Below, piece by piece: positions 8,126 to 15,783 of a stretch of DNA of 19,308 bases. The translations under genes and the position numbers were made by a program. Source of the stretch: Bacteroidales bacterium. GTDB taxonomy: Bacteria; Bacteroidota; Bacteroidia; Bacteroidales; F082. Below the pieces are notes generated by a model. It was not told the DNA's origin. It saw only the letters and a list, made by a program, of their open reading frames with translations, and ran no database searches. Location of the stretch: positions 1-19,308 of the forward strand of contig JAFWRA010000005.1 of NCBI GenBank assembly GCA_017508895.1. Reading direction: 5' to 3'. The stretch's first letter is position 1. The number at the start of each line of letters is the position of its first letter.

Positions 8126-9088
8126 ATGAAGAAGTTCCCACTGCTACTATTGCTCTTGATACCCTTAATGCTATCGGCGCAGCGCATCACCCCCGAAGAA
8201 TACATCCAGACTTACAAGGACATCGCCATCCGTGAGATGAAGACCCATAAGATTCCAGCGTCCATCACTTTGGCGCAGGGGCTGCTCGAATCGGGTGCGG
8301 GTAACAGCTCACTGGCGCGTGAGGCCAAGAATCACTTTGGCATCAAGTGCCACAAGGGCTGGGAAGGCGACACTTATTATATGGACGATGACGAGAAGAA
8401 CGAGTGCTTCCGCAAGTATGACAATGTAGAAGACTCTTTCAGCGACCATTCCGAGTTCCTTTGTGGCCGAAGCCGCTATGCCGCTCTTTTTGACTTGGAA
8501 ATCACCGACTATGAAGGTTGGGCAAAGGGCCTAAAAGCGGCAGGCTATGCCACCAATCCTAAATATGCCCAGCTGCTCATCGACCGCATCAACCTGTATG
8601 ACTTGTCGCAATACGACCAAATCGCCCTCGGTCTGCTGGCGGAGAGCGAGGTTGAACCTATTGACCCTGCTGTAGATGAGTACTTTGAGTTGGCATTCTC
8701 TCCAGTGGACAAATCGGTGTATCCTTTGGCCGATATGACCCAAGACAAGCGCTTTATTTATGAAAACAACAAGGTACGTTTCGTGTATGCAAAAGAAGGG
8801 GAAACGCCAGAGAGTATGGCTAAGGCCTTCGGCATTAAGTTTAAGCGCTTTTGCCAATACAACTGCCTGAAGCATCCCGAAGAGGTGGTCTTCCACAGCG
8901 GCGATGTGGTGTATCTCTCGAAACTGAGAAACAGCAACTGGAAGGCGAAGAAATACACCGTCCAGGAAGGCGAGACCCTGCGCGATGTGGCCTTGCGTTT
9001 CGCTGTAAAACCTGAAATAATCTTGAAAAAGAACGGTTTGAAGGAAGGCGCCCGCATCAGTAAGGGGCAGGTGCTTTGGCTACGCTAA
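8126..9088 (+). CDS. Secreted GH73-type N-acetylglucosaminidase with two LysM domains
   Basis: This 320-residue protein has a signal peptide (MKKFPLLLLLLIPLMLSA). Residues about 22-165 form a glucosaminidase domain of the FlgJ/GH73 type: SITLAQGLLESGAGNSSLA holds the expected catalytic Glu55, followed by AKNHFGIKCH, the cross-over DSFSDHSEFL and the terminal GWAKGLKAAGYATNPKYAQLL. Two LysM peptidoglycan-binding repeats follow, one diverged at about 220-266 (VRFVYAKEGETPESMAKAFGI) and a clear one at 275-320 (KKYTVQEGETLRDVALRFAV). It probably cleaves the glycan backbone of peptidoglycan in the periplasm during growth or division. It stands alone on the plus strand, between a hairpin-forming repeat upstream and a bidirectional terminator downstream. 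No perfect promoter box was found upstream. Confidence 0.92.
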   Translation: MKKFPLLLLLLIPLMLSAQRITPEEYIQTYKDIAIREMKTHKIPASITLAQGLLESGAGNSSLAREAKNHFGIKCHKGWEGDTYYMDDDEKNECFRKYDNVEDSFSDHSEFLCGRSRYAALFDLEITDYEGWAKGLKAAGYATNPKYAQLLIDRINLYDLSQYDQIALGLLAESEVEPIDPAVDEYFELAFSPVDKSVYPLADMTQDKRFIYENNKVRFVYAKEGETPESMAKAFGIKFKRFCQYNCLKHPEEVVFHSGDVVYLSKLRNSNWKAKKYTVQEGETLRDVALRFAVKPEIILKKNGLKEGARISKGQVLWLR

Positions 9089-9091
9089 TGC

Positions 9092-9127
9092 AAAAAGGGC
9101 CGGAAGTTTGAACCACCAGCCCTTTTT
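9092..9127. terminator. Bidirectional rho-independent terminator
   Basis: AAAAAGGGC (9092-9100) pairs with GCCCTTTTT (9119-9127) around an 18-nt loop. A- and T-runs on both sides let it serve the glucosaminidase gene (plus) and the convergent lipoprotein gene (minus). Confidence 0.85.
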
Positions 9128-9169
9128 ATCGTCTGCAGTTTTAAGATGTTGTGTTTCGGATTACAACAT

Positions 9170-10375
9170 TTATTCTTCCTCCGACACTTTCATGATTTCG
9201 ATGGCTCTCACGGGCTCGGAAGGAACCGAAGCCTTGAGGTCGGTGCCCAATAAGGGATCGAGGTCGCTATTGGGCGAGGTATGTGGCGTGCCCACAGTAA
9301 TGCTGTTGCCGTCGACGGCGAAAATCCCGTGCCAGGTCTTGACGTAGGTCCAACGTGTGGTGTCGTCTTCGGCCTTGCCATCACTGAAGTTGTAGGCGGC
9401 CGACATGGAGCTCGCCTTGAGTACGTCGGCAATCATGTCGCCAACCTTGGTGCCGTTGTCGGTCGCGTAATGCTTGCTGTAGACCTCGATGTAGGTGATG
9501 TTTTGCACTCCGTTTTCTATTCCATACTGTATCTTGGCAATGTCCTCGTCTGTCTTTGTGTCAACGAGCATCGTTTCGCCGTAGTATTCGTTTTGCTCCA
9601 ACGGGTCGAGGCGGAAGCCGTCAAGGGCTTGGGGCATAGGGCCGCCGAGTTTGAGCCCTCCGAAGTTGCTTTCGCCGCAGATGCGGTATGCGCCGTAGCT
9701 CTTGTCGAAGCGTTCGCCATTCCAGCGGTAGGTGATGGGGCGTTGGTATTCTAGGAAATCATCGTAGTCGCAAGCCGCCCAATCGCACAAGATGTTGTCG
9801 TCGGGACCGAGCATATAGAATGGCATGCCGTCCTCTTTGGTAAAGTCGATGTCGGCCTTGTCTGCGCCATAGAACGACAGAGCGTTGTAGAACTCATCGA
9901 ACCCGGGTTCGGGGAAAGGCCATGAGGTCTCAGAGAGTTGTCCCTCGCGGTAAATGTAGGCCTTGTGGTCGATCATGACGTTGCAGTCGCAGCCGCCTGA
10001 ATAGGCATAGAGCACGAGGTGTGAGCCATCGGCTTTCGGGAAACTCTTCAGTTGGATTGCCGAATGGTCGCATTCACCTTCCGTCCTGTCGTAATAGGCG
10101 TAGTTGCACTGCACCTCGTAGCTATCGTCGCCGCCTTCTGCTTTCTTAAGGATTTCAGCTGCAAGGTCCAGCTGGCGCATGTTTTCGGGGAGGACGTTTT
10201 TCGGGATGAGCCGCAGCACATCTTCCATGATGCAGTCGCCTTCGACTGTTGTGGGCTGCTGCTCAACTGTCTGTTCGGTGAAATTCCCTAACGTATTGAT
10301 GGTGCCTTGTTTCTGATGATTCGATCCACATGCCATCAGTGTACCGAACAAAAGGATGTAAAGTGCTTTTTTCAT
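9170..10375 (-). CDS. Cysteine-rich lipoprotein of unknown function
   Basis: This 401-residue protein starts with a lipoprotein signal peptide: MKKALYILLFGTLMAC, with Cys16 as the predicted lipidated residue. I recognise no family. The N-terminal half (about 45-235) contains eight further cysteines (in GDC, VQC, GEC, GGCDC, LCDWAAC and RIC), an even number that could form disulfides in the periplasm, and is rich in aromatic and acidic residues (WPFPEPGFDEFYNALSFYG). The C-terminal part (about 240-401) has GGLKLGGPMPQAL, the pattern of a short periplasmic repeat, and alternating beta-type sequence. It is the last gene of the minus-strand series, 150 nt from the MNT gene; that gap contains an orphan uvrA 3' fragment and no perfect promoter box. 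An alternative reading is two fused small domains. Confidence 0.75.
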   Translation of the reverse strand: MKKALYILLFGTLMACGSNHQKQGTINTLGNFTEQTVEQQPTTVEGDCIMEDVLRLIPKNVLPENMRQLDLAAEILKKAEGGDDSYEVQCNYAYYDRTEGECDHSAIQLKSFPKADGSHLVLYAYSGGCDCNVMIDHKAYIYREGQLSETSWPFPEPGFDEFYNALSFYGADKADIDFTKEDGMPFYMLGPDDNILCDWAACDYDDFLEYQRPITYRWNGERFDKSYGAYRICGESNFGGLKLGGPMPQALDGFRLDPLEQNEYYGETMLVDTKTDEDIAKIQYGIENGVQNITYIEVYSKHYATDNGTKVGDMIADVLKASSMSAAYNFSDGKAEDDTTRWTYVKTWHGIFAVDGNSITVGTPHTSPNSDLDPLLGTDLKASVPSEPVRAIEIMKVSEEE

Positions 10376-10419
10376 TGTTTTAGGTTTTAATGTTGTGTTT
10401 CAGGATTTGTCAGAGCGAG

Positions 10420-10524
10420 TCAACTTCTAACATTCAGTTCTTCCCTCAAATATTTCGCTGTATAGCTATCCGTACAATTGCAAATCTCTTCAGGCGTGCC
10501 CTGACAAATGATACATACACCGCG
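10420..10524 (-). pseudogene. Orphan 3' end of a diverged uvrA homologue
   Basis: Read on the minus strand these 34 codons plus a stop give RGVCIICQGTPEEICNC, then TDSYTAKYLREELNVRS. This aligns without gaps to the very C-terminus of the intact UvrA in this window (RIVCEGTPEEVAQC, then AKSYTGQYLKEEL): by hand count 16 of 27 residues and 55 of 84 bases are identical, and many differences are at third codon positions. No upstream part of uvrA precedes it; the MNT gene stops at 10526, one base before it begins. It cannot function alone. Because the changes are largely protein-conserving, it derives from a separate, once-functional uvrA lineage rather than from a recent duplication of the neighbouring gene. 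Confidence 0.8.
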
Positions 10525-10525
10525 T

Positions 10526-10843
10526 TTAAACTGCAATGCCAGTTTGGATTACATCGTCGTAAAGCGGCGACCATCGGTCTTCCGCCAAAAGTACGGGCTC
10601 AATAAGGAAACTCACTTCGCGGGTGTCGCGCCAAAGGCCTTTGGAGATCTCAAATTTGCGGTCGCCGTAAGTAGGCACGATGACGGCCACATCAATGTCG
10701 CTGTCCGGGTTAGCATAGCCCTTTGAGTAGGAGCCAAACATGATGACACGTGGCTCTTTTTCGAAACGCTGAGCAATAATCTGCTTGTAGCGTCTAACGA
10801 GATTTAGGGCTTCGTTGCGGCTGAGAGTTGTTCTATTATCCAT
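10526..10843 (-). CDS. MNT-type minimal nucleotidyltransferase
   Basis: This encodes 105 residues from the ATG at 10843. It has the GSX10DXD motif of minimal nucleotidyltransferases: GSYSKGYANPDSDID, preceded by RVIMF, then VAVIVPTYGD; the third acidic residue may be in EVSFLIEPV. In MNT/HEPN pairs such proteins act as antitoxins, in the studied MntA/HepT pair by adding AMP to the HEPN partner. The start at 10843 is chosen because sequence upstream in this frame (to 10882) shows no family likeness. It overlaps the 3' end of the HEPN gene by 40 nt in another frame, which implies tight co-translation. It stops one base before the orphan uvrA fragment. Confidence 0.88.
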   Translation of the reverse strand: MDNRTTLSRNEALNLVRRYKQIIAQRFEKEPRVIMFGSYSKGYANPDSDIDVAVIVPTYGDRKFEISKGLWRDTREVSFLIEPVLLAEDRWSPLYDDVIQTGIAV

Positions 10844-11211
10844 GTCATCATTTGTTTGGTTTCGTCTATCAGTTGTCGGCATACATCTGGAGTCAAAGTG
10901 CGTGCCAAGGCCTCTTTGTCTTCAGGATAGCGGGCTTCGATGTTGTAATTCGTTACGAGGTCGAGGAAGTCTTTTTGTTCGTCACTCATCTTTTCATAGA
11001 GGCCACAACCTTCGGCCAGTCGCATGTGATGGTGAGTGTAGGGTGGCATATCAGGCTGGGTTCCGCACCAATAAGCCTTCAGCGTCTTTTCAATTACTTG
11101 ATGGCACATGAAGGCAACATACAGCCAACGCCCTGTCTGATGCATGGCCTCGGCGGTCTTGAGATCGTAATCGGCAATGTCGATCCAATATGCTACTTTG
11201 TCAGTTACCAT
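10804..11211 (-). CDS. HEPN domain protein (partner of MNT nucleotidyltransferase)
   Basis: This encodes 135 residues from the ATG at 11211. It fits the HEPN domain (PF05168-like): AYWIDIADYDLKTAEAMHQTGRWLYVAFMCHQVIEKTLKAYW, then a His-rich turn THHHMRLAEGCGL, then NYNIEARYPED, and a final helix. HEPN/MNT pairs are common in bacteria and archaea, and several act as toxin-antitoxin systems in which HEPN is an RNase. The catalytic RX4-6H motif (RX4HXY in HepT) is not present here: no arginine is followed by a histidine at that spacing. It may therefore be a non-RNase member of the COG2250-like group with a different job. It has its own perfect -7 box (11239-11246), between it and the end of uvrA. 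Confidence 0.88.
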   Translation of the reverse strand: MVTDKVAYWIDIADYDLKTAEAMHQTGRWLYVAFMCHQVIEKTLKAYWCGTQPDMPPYTHHHMRLAEGCGLYEKMSDEQKDFLDLVTNYNIEARYPEDKEALARTLTPDVCRQLIDETKQMMTWIIEQLSAATKP

Positions 11212-11238
11212 GATGAATAATCAGTGTCATTATGATTG

Positions 11239-11246
11239 CAAAAGTA
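11239..11246 (-). promoter_or_regulatory. Bacteroidota -7 promoter box for the HEPN/MNT pair
   Basis: The minus strand reads TACTTTTG, a perfect TAnnTTTG match, 27 nt upstream of the HEPN ATG and 15 nt after the uvrA stop codon. The pair therefore carries its own promoter and need not rely on the uvrA transcript. Confidence 0.65.
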
Positions 11247-11261
11247 CAAACTATTTTGGAA

Positions 11262-14123
11262 TTACGGTTTTTCTAGAGTCTTTTTTCCAAACAGTTCCTC
11301 CTTTAAATACTGCCCTGTATAACTCTTTGCACATTGTGCCACTTCTTCAGGTGTGCCTTCGCAGACGATGCGTCCGCCACGGTCGCCGCCCTCGGGACCC
11401 ATGTCGATGATCCAGTCCGCCATCTTGATAACATCCAAGTTGTGCTCGATAATGAGGACGGTGTTGCCCTTGTCGACGAGCTTGTTCAACACGTTCATCA
11501 GCACCTTGATGTCCTCAAAGTGCAGGCCTGTGGTGGGCTCATCAAGCACATAAAGTGTCTTGCCCGTGTCGCGCTTGGCGAGTTCGGTAGCCAATTTCAC
11601 ACGTTGCGCCTCACCGCCACTGATGGTGGTTGAAGCTTGACCGAGGGTCAGATAACCCAAGCCGACATCTTTCAACGTTCTGATTTTCTGAATGATGTTC
11701 GGGATATTCTCAAAAAACTCCACTGCCTCGTTGATGGTCATGTTAAGCACGTCGTTGATCGACTTGCCTTTGTAGCGCACTTCAAGGGTCTCGCGGTTGT
11801 AACGTTTGCCTTGGCATTCCTCGCAAAGTACTGTCACGTCGGGGAGGAAGTTCATCTCGATGACACGCACGCCAGCGCCTTTACATGCCTCGCAGCGACC
11901 GCCTTTCACGTTGAAGGAGAAACGCCCCGCCTTGTAGTTGCGGATTTTCGATTCGGGCAACTCACCATAGAGTTTTCGGATGTCGTCGAAGACCTTAGTG
12001 TAGGTGGCTGGATTGCTTCGCGGTGTGCGTCCAATAGGTGCCTGGTCGATTTGGATGATCTTGTCGATTTTCTCTAAGCTCTCGATGCTGTCGTAGGGCA
12101 GGGGCTCCTTTACCGACCGGTAGAACTTTTGGCTGAGGATGGGGGAGAGGGTCTCATTAATTAAGGTGGACTTGCCCGAACCGCTGACACCCGTCACGCA
12201 AACCATTACGCCAAGAGGCAGCTTCAAGTCCACGTTCTTCAGGTTGTGGCCTTTTGCGCCTTTGATGGTGAGGAAATCGCCATCCAATGGCTTGCGCCTT
12301 GTTTTGGGCACTTCGATTTGACGGATGCCGTTGAGGTAGTCGCAGGTGATAGAATGCCCCGTTTTGGTTTCGGCGGGTGTGCCAGCAAAAACCACTTCAC
12401 CACCGTGCCTACCTGCGCCTGGACCGATGTCGACGAGATAGTCCGCATTGAGCATGGTGTCTTTGTCGTGCTCCACCACGATGACCGAGTTGCCGATGTC
12501 GCGCAGTTCTTTCAGCGACTCGATGAGGCGTTGGTTGTCGCGTTGGTGCAAACCGATGCTGGGTTCGTCCAAAATATATAAAACGCCAGTCAACTGTGAC
12601 CCGATTTGTGTGGCCAAACGAATACGTTGTGCCTCGCCACCCGAAAGTGATGCTGCTGGACGGTTCATGTTGAGATAGTCGATGCCGATGTCGAGGAGGA
12701 AATGCACGCGCTTGTGAATTTCGCGCAGGATTTCCTTGGCAATGTCGTTCTGTCGTTCGGTGAGTTTTCCGGGCAACTCGTCAATCCATTTGCCAAGGCT
12801 GAGGGTGTCCATGTTGGCCACTTCAGCGATGTTCTTCCCATCGATGCGGAAATACTGTGACTCTTTTTTCAGTCTTGTGCCACCGCAAACTGGGCAAGTC
12901 ACATGGTTCATGAACGAGCCTGCCCAGCGCGCGATAGCCGCCGAGGCTTCCTCGTTGTTCTGGTCTTCAATGAAGTTAATGATGCCCTCGAAATTGATTT
13001 TATAGGTCGAGGTGATGCCAAGGGTCTCGCGCTTCACCTCGAAGGTCTCGTTGGTGCCGTAAAGGATGACGTCGAGAGCTTCTTCGGAGATGTCTTTCAG
13101 CGGGGTGTCAAGGGTGTAGCCGTATTTTAGACCGATGGCTTCCAGCTGCTTGAAGATCCAACTGCCGGCTTTGTATTCGCCCGCTGGAGCCAGCCCGCCT
13201 TTGCGGAGGCTCAGGTTGGGGTTGGGGATGAGCTTTTCCTTGTCCACGACGGCGATTTCGCCCAATCCGTTGCACTTGGGGCAAGCACCGTAGGGTGAGT
13301 TGAACGAGAAGGTGTTGGGTTCTGGGTCTTCATAGGAGAGCCCTGTGGTGGGGCACATCAGCAGGCGGCTGAAATAGCGCAACTGTTGCGTATCGTTGTC
13401 GAGCACCATGAGCAAGCCTTTGCCATAACGGAAGGCGGTCTGCACCGACTTCTTGATGCGCGAGAGGCTGTCCTCATGCACTTCAATTCGGTCTACGACA
13501 ATTTCAATGTCGTGGGTCTTGTAGCGGTCCACCATCATGCCGAACTCAATCTCACGCATTTCACCGTCCACACGAACCCTTGTGAATCCCGCTTGGCGGA
13601 TATGCTCAAACAGCTCGCGGTAATGGCCTTTACGGCCACGGACAGCGGGTGCAAGTATATTGATGCGCTTGCCGTCAAACTCTTTGAGAATAAGGTCGGT
13701 GATCTGCTCCTCAGTGTAGCGCACCATCTTCTCGCCTGTGTTATAGGAATAGGCCTCGCCGATGCGGGCATAGAGCAGGCGAAGGAAGTCGTAAATCTCG
13801 GTGATGGTCCCCACCGTCGAGCGTGGGTTTTTGTTCACTGACTTTTGCTCAATACTGATGACGGGACTCAAGCCTGTGATTTTATCCACATCGGGGCGTT
13901 CCATGTTGCCGATGAACTGTCTCGCATAGGCCGAGAAACTTTCCATGTAGCGGCGCTGTCCCTCGGCATAAATTGTGTCAAAGGCCAACGACGATTTACC
14001 GCTCCCGCTGATGCCGGTGACTACCACCAGGGCATTGCGGGGAATGGAAAGGTCGATATTCTTCAGGTTGTTTTCCCGCGCACCTAAAATCTCTAAAGTC
14101 TTGTCTTCTGAAAACTCGTTCAT
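11262..14123 (-). CDS. uvrA: UvrABC excinuclease subunit A
   Basis: UvrA is the damage-recognition ATPase of nucleotide excision repair; it loads UvrB at lesions. This copy is a full-length 953 residues. The first ATP-binding module has Walker A GISGSGKSS at 37-45 and signature LSGGEAQRIRLA. The second has Walker A GVSGSGKST near 645-653 and signature ISGGEAQRVKLA. A zinc module of CX2C-X19-CX2C form is visible (CEAC to CEEC), as well as CPKC and CPVC pairs in the first half. Further landmarks are SAYARQFIGNMERP, the UvrB-binding region PRSTVGTITEIYDFLRLLYAR (split here by the family's known order) and the closing GTPEEVAQCAKSYTGQYL. Its ATG overlaps the stop of the upstream lytic transglycosylase gene (ATGA, 14120-14123), which suggests translational coupling. 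Confidence 0.98.
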   Translation of the reverse strand: MNEFSEDKTLEILGARENNLKNIDLSIPRNALVVVTGISGSGKSSLAFDTIYAEGQRRYMESFSAYARQFIGNMERPDVDKITGLSPVISIEQKSVNKNPRSTVGTITEIYDFLRLLYARIGEAYSYNTGEKMVRYTEEQITDLILKEFDGKRINILAPAVRGRKGHYRELFEHIRQAGFTRVRVDGEMREIEFGMMVDRYKTHDIEIVVDRIEVHEDSLSRIKKSVQTAFRYGKGLLMVLDNDTQQLRYFSRLLMCPTTGLSYEDPEPNTFSFNSPYGACPKCNGLGEIAVVDKEKLIPNPNLSLRKGGLAPAGEYKAGSWIFKQLEAIGLKYGYTLDTPLKDISEEALDVILYGTNETFEVKRETLGITSTYKINFEGIINFIEDQNNEEASAAIARWAGSFMNHVTCPVCGGTRLKKESQYFRIDGKNIAEVANMDTLSLGKWIDELPGKLTERQNDIAKEILREIHKRVHFLLDIGIDYLNMNRPAASLSGGEAQRIRLATQIGSQLTGVLYILDEPSIGLHQRDNQRLIESLKELRDIGNSVIVVEHDKDTMLNADYLVDIGPGAGRHGGEVVFAGTPAETKTGHSITCDYLNGIRQIEVPKTRRKPLDGDFLTIKGAKGHNLKNVDLKLPLGVMVCVTGVSGSGKSTLINETLSPILSQKFYRSVKEPLPYDSIESLEKIDKIIQIDQAPIGRTPRSNPATYTKVFDDIRKLYGELPESKIRNYKAGRFSFNVKGGRCEACKGAGVRVIEMNFLPDVTVLCEECQGKRYNRETLEVRYKGKSINDVLNMTINEAVEFFENIPNIIQKIRTLKDVGLGYLTLGQASTTISGGEAQRVKLATELAKRDTGKTLYVLDEPTTGLHFEDIKVLMNVLNKLVDKGNTVLIIEHNLDVIKMADWIIDMGPEGGDRGGRIVCEGTPEEVAQCAKSYTGQYLKEELFGKKTLEKP

Positions 14124-15103
14124 TCCGCTTTTCTCATTTTCCCATGTGTTTTCGCATATTTTCCTGTCGGGATCTTAATCTCATAACTATTGCCAGCTGA
14201 TATGGTCAGTGAGTTGCCGCGCAGCCAAGGGTTGAAATACTTCAACATCTTGAGGTTGGTACCTTGTTCATAGGCAAAATCAATCAAACTTGGGATGGAC
14301 TTGGTGACGGTGATGGTTTTGCATTCGTAAGGTTGATACCAACCGTTGTCACGGATTTGGAAACCGTATTTTTCTGGATTTTCAGTGATGAGTTTTAGGG
14401 CCAAGATACGGTAGACATAACGTTGCGTTTCCTCAGGCAACAGCATGTCATAATAGGAATCCACACGTTGTTCTTCAATTGTCTTGGAGATTCTTCCGTT
14501 GCCGCAGTTGAAGGCGGCTGCCGACAAGGTCCAGTCACCAAACTTCCTATATGAGTCTTTGAGATAACGACAGGCGGCCACGGTCTCTTTCTCCACATTG
14601 TATCGCATATCCACTTCCTTGTTGATCTCCAGATCGTATTGTTTCCCGGTTCCTTCAAGGAATTGCCAGAAGCCTGTCGCTTTGGCAGGTGAAACGGCAT
14701 TGGTGAGTGAGCTTTCAATCATCGCCAGATACTTGAAGTCTTCAGGAAGGCCATATTTTTCCATAATGGGCTCCATGATGGGAAACCATCGCGATGAGCG
14801 TTTCAATAATAACAAGGTGCTGGAATGCAGGTACGAGTTGACCAACAACTCACGTTCAAGACGTTCTCTGACAAAAAACAGGTCCAATGGTACCTCTTCA
14901 CCGCAAAATGTCATCGTATCAGGTAACTCAATGTCATGAGTAATGTGGTCGATGTGGTCGAAGGAAAGGAATTCTTGGTCTGTGCCTTCATATTCTTCCA
15001 ATTGCTCATCATTGGATTGGGCAAGTGAAAAAGTGACCGCTGCTGCCACACCTATTAATATAATAGCCATGCCGCAGGCGAGGAGGAGATTCTTAGTTTT
15101 CAT
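14120..15103 (-). CDS. Membrane-anchored lytic murein transglycosylase, MltD-like
   Basis: This encodes 327 residues from the ATG at 15103, which is followed at once by an N-terminal membrane or signal segment (KTKNLLLACGMAIILIGVAAAVTF). A TTG further upstream (15124) lies inside a direct-repeat tract and is not favoured. The SLT domain (GH23) spans about 110-230. It has the catalytic-Glu motif AMIESSLTNAVSP (Glu130), GFWQF at 144-148, and AAAFNCGNGRI at 195-205. The C-terminal stretch (about 275-320, IDFAYEQGTNLKMLKYFNPWL to YEIKIP) looks like a diverged LysM repeat, as in MltD relatives. It probably cuts peptidoglycan with formation of 1,6-anhydro ends in the periplasm. It overlaps uvrA by 4 nt. 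Confidence 0.92.
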   Translation of the reverse strand: MKTKNLLLACGMAIILIGVAAAVTFSLAQSNDEQLEEYEGTDQEFLSFDHIDHITHDIELPDTMTFCGEEVPLDLFFVRERLERELLVNSYLHSSTLLLLKRSSRWFPIMEPIMEKYGLPEDFKYLAMIESSLTNAVSPAKATGFWQFLEGTGKQYDLEINKEVDMRYNVEKETVAACRYLKDSYRKFGDWTLSAAAFNCGNGRISKTIEEQRVDSYYDMLLPEETQRYVYRILALKLITENPEKYGFQIRDNGWYQPYECKTITVTKSIPSLIDFAYEQGTNLKMLKYFNPWLRGNSLTISAGNSYEIKIPTGKYAKTHGKMRKAE

Positions 15104-15107
15104 ATAG

Positions 15108-15217
15108 TGGATTTCAGATTTCAAATTTCAAGATTAGTTTAGCTTTTATGCTGTCAGCTCTCAGCAATCAGTTTTCAGCAGGTTGAGACCGAACTGATAG
15201 CTGACTGCTGATTGTCA
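15108..15217. repeat. Intergenic word repeats: ATTTCA direct repeats and TCAGC-type hairpin
   Basis: Two tracts lie between rfbC and the transglycosylase gene. 15110-15130 holds three consecutive ATTTCA units (ATTTCAG, ATTTCAA, ATTTCAA). 15150-15214 is made from TCAG/CTGA words. TCAGCAATCAGTTTTCAG (15161-15178) pairs with CTGATAGCTGACTGCTGA (15194-15211) at 15 of 18 positions, or 16 counting a G-T pair. The loop contains a GGT/ACC pairing. There is no T-run, so it is not a standard terminator. Confidence 0.65.
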
Positions 15218-15227
15218 CATAATGATA

Positions 15228-15770
15228 TCAAAACGGACTGATAAAATCCTTGAACATCGGCGATACCTTGTCTTTCTCCGACAGAATCGGGTCCTCAATG
15301 TCCCAGTTGATGCCGAGGTCGGGGTCGTTCCAGCGGATGCTGCCTTCAGAAGATTTGTTGTAGACATTGGTGCATTTATAAGTAAACACCGAATGGTCTT
15401 CGAGGCAGACAAAGCCATGTGCGAAGCCTTCCGGGATCCAATACATCAGCTTGTTGCTTTCAGTCAATACGACGGATTCCCAATGCCCGTAAGTGGGTGA
15501 GCCTTTCCGCAAGTCGACGACAACATCCCTCACAGCGCCTTTCACCACACGCACCAACTTACCTTGGGCAAAGGGAGGCTTCTGGAAATGAAGTCCGCGC
15601 AACACGCCTCGCATCGACTGTGATTCGTTATCCTGCACGAAAGTCATATCCAGACCGTGTTCCATGAAACGCTCCTTGTTGTAGCTTTCAAAAAAATAGC
15701 CACGCTCATCTATGAACACGTCAGGCTTGATGATGAGCAGGTCTTTTATCTTGGTTTCTATTATTTCCAT
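15228..15770 (-). CDS. rfbC: dTDP-4-dehydrorhamnose 3,5-epimerase
   Basis: RfbC (RmlC) epimerises C3 and C5 of dTDP-4-keto-6-deoxyglucose, the third step in making dTDP-L-rhamnose for surface polysaccharides. The 180-residue length is typical. Visible landmarks are DERGYFFESYN (21-31), SMRGVLRGLHFQ with the catalytic-base position His61, the substrate lysine position Lys71, MYWIPEGFAHGF (109-120), Tyr131 in VFTYKC at the catalytic-acid position, and SEKD (164-167). The start is the ATG at 15770; the frame continues 5' but only through an intergenic repeat. The other rml genes (rfbA, B, D) are not in this window, so the gene stands apart from a complete rhamnose cluster. Confidence 0.96.
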   Translation of the reverse strand: MEIIETKIKDLLIIKPDVFIDERGYFFESYNKERFMEHGLDMTFVQDNESQSMRGVLRGLHFQKPPFAQGKLVRVVKGAVRDVVVDLRKGSPTYGHWESVVLTESNKLMYWIPEGFAHGFVCLEDHSVFTYKCTNVYNKSSEGSIRWNDPDLGINWDIEDPILSEKDKVSPMFKDFISPF

Positions 15771-15783
15771 GGTAATATAATTT

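Noticed and set aside
10420..11262. HEPN/MNT region as a complete integrative element
   Set aside because: No integrase, transposase or clear short direct-repeat ends were found. Only the duplicated uvrA end supports insertion, so it is reported as a finding and not as a mobile-element feature.
15129..15136. Possible -7 box TAATCTTG for the transglycosylase gene (minus)
   Set aside because: One mismatch to TAnnTTTG, inside a repeat tract and with no -33 element; too weak to list as a promoter.
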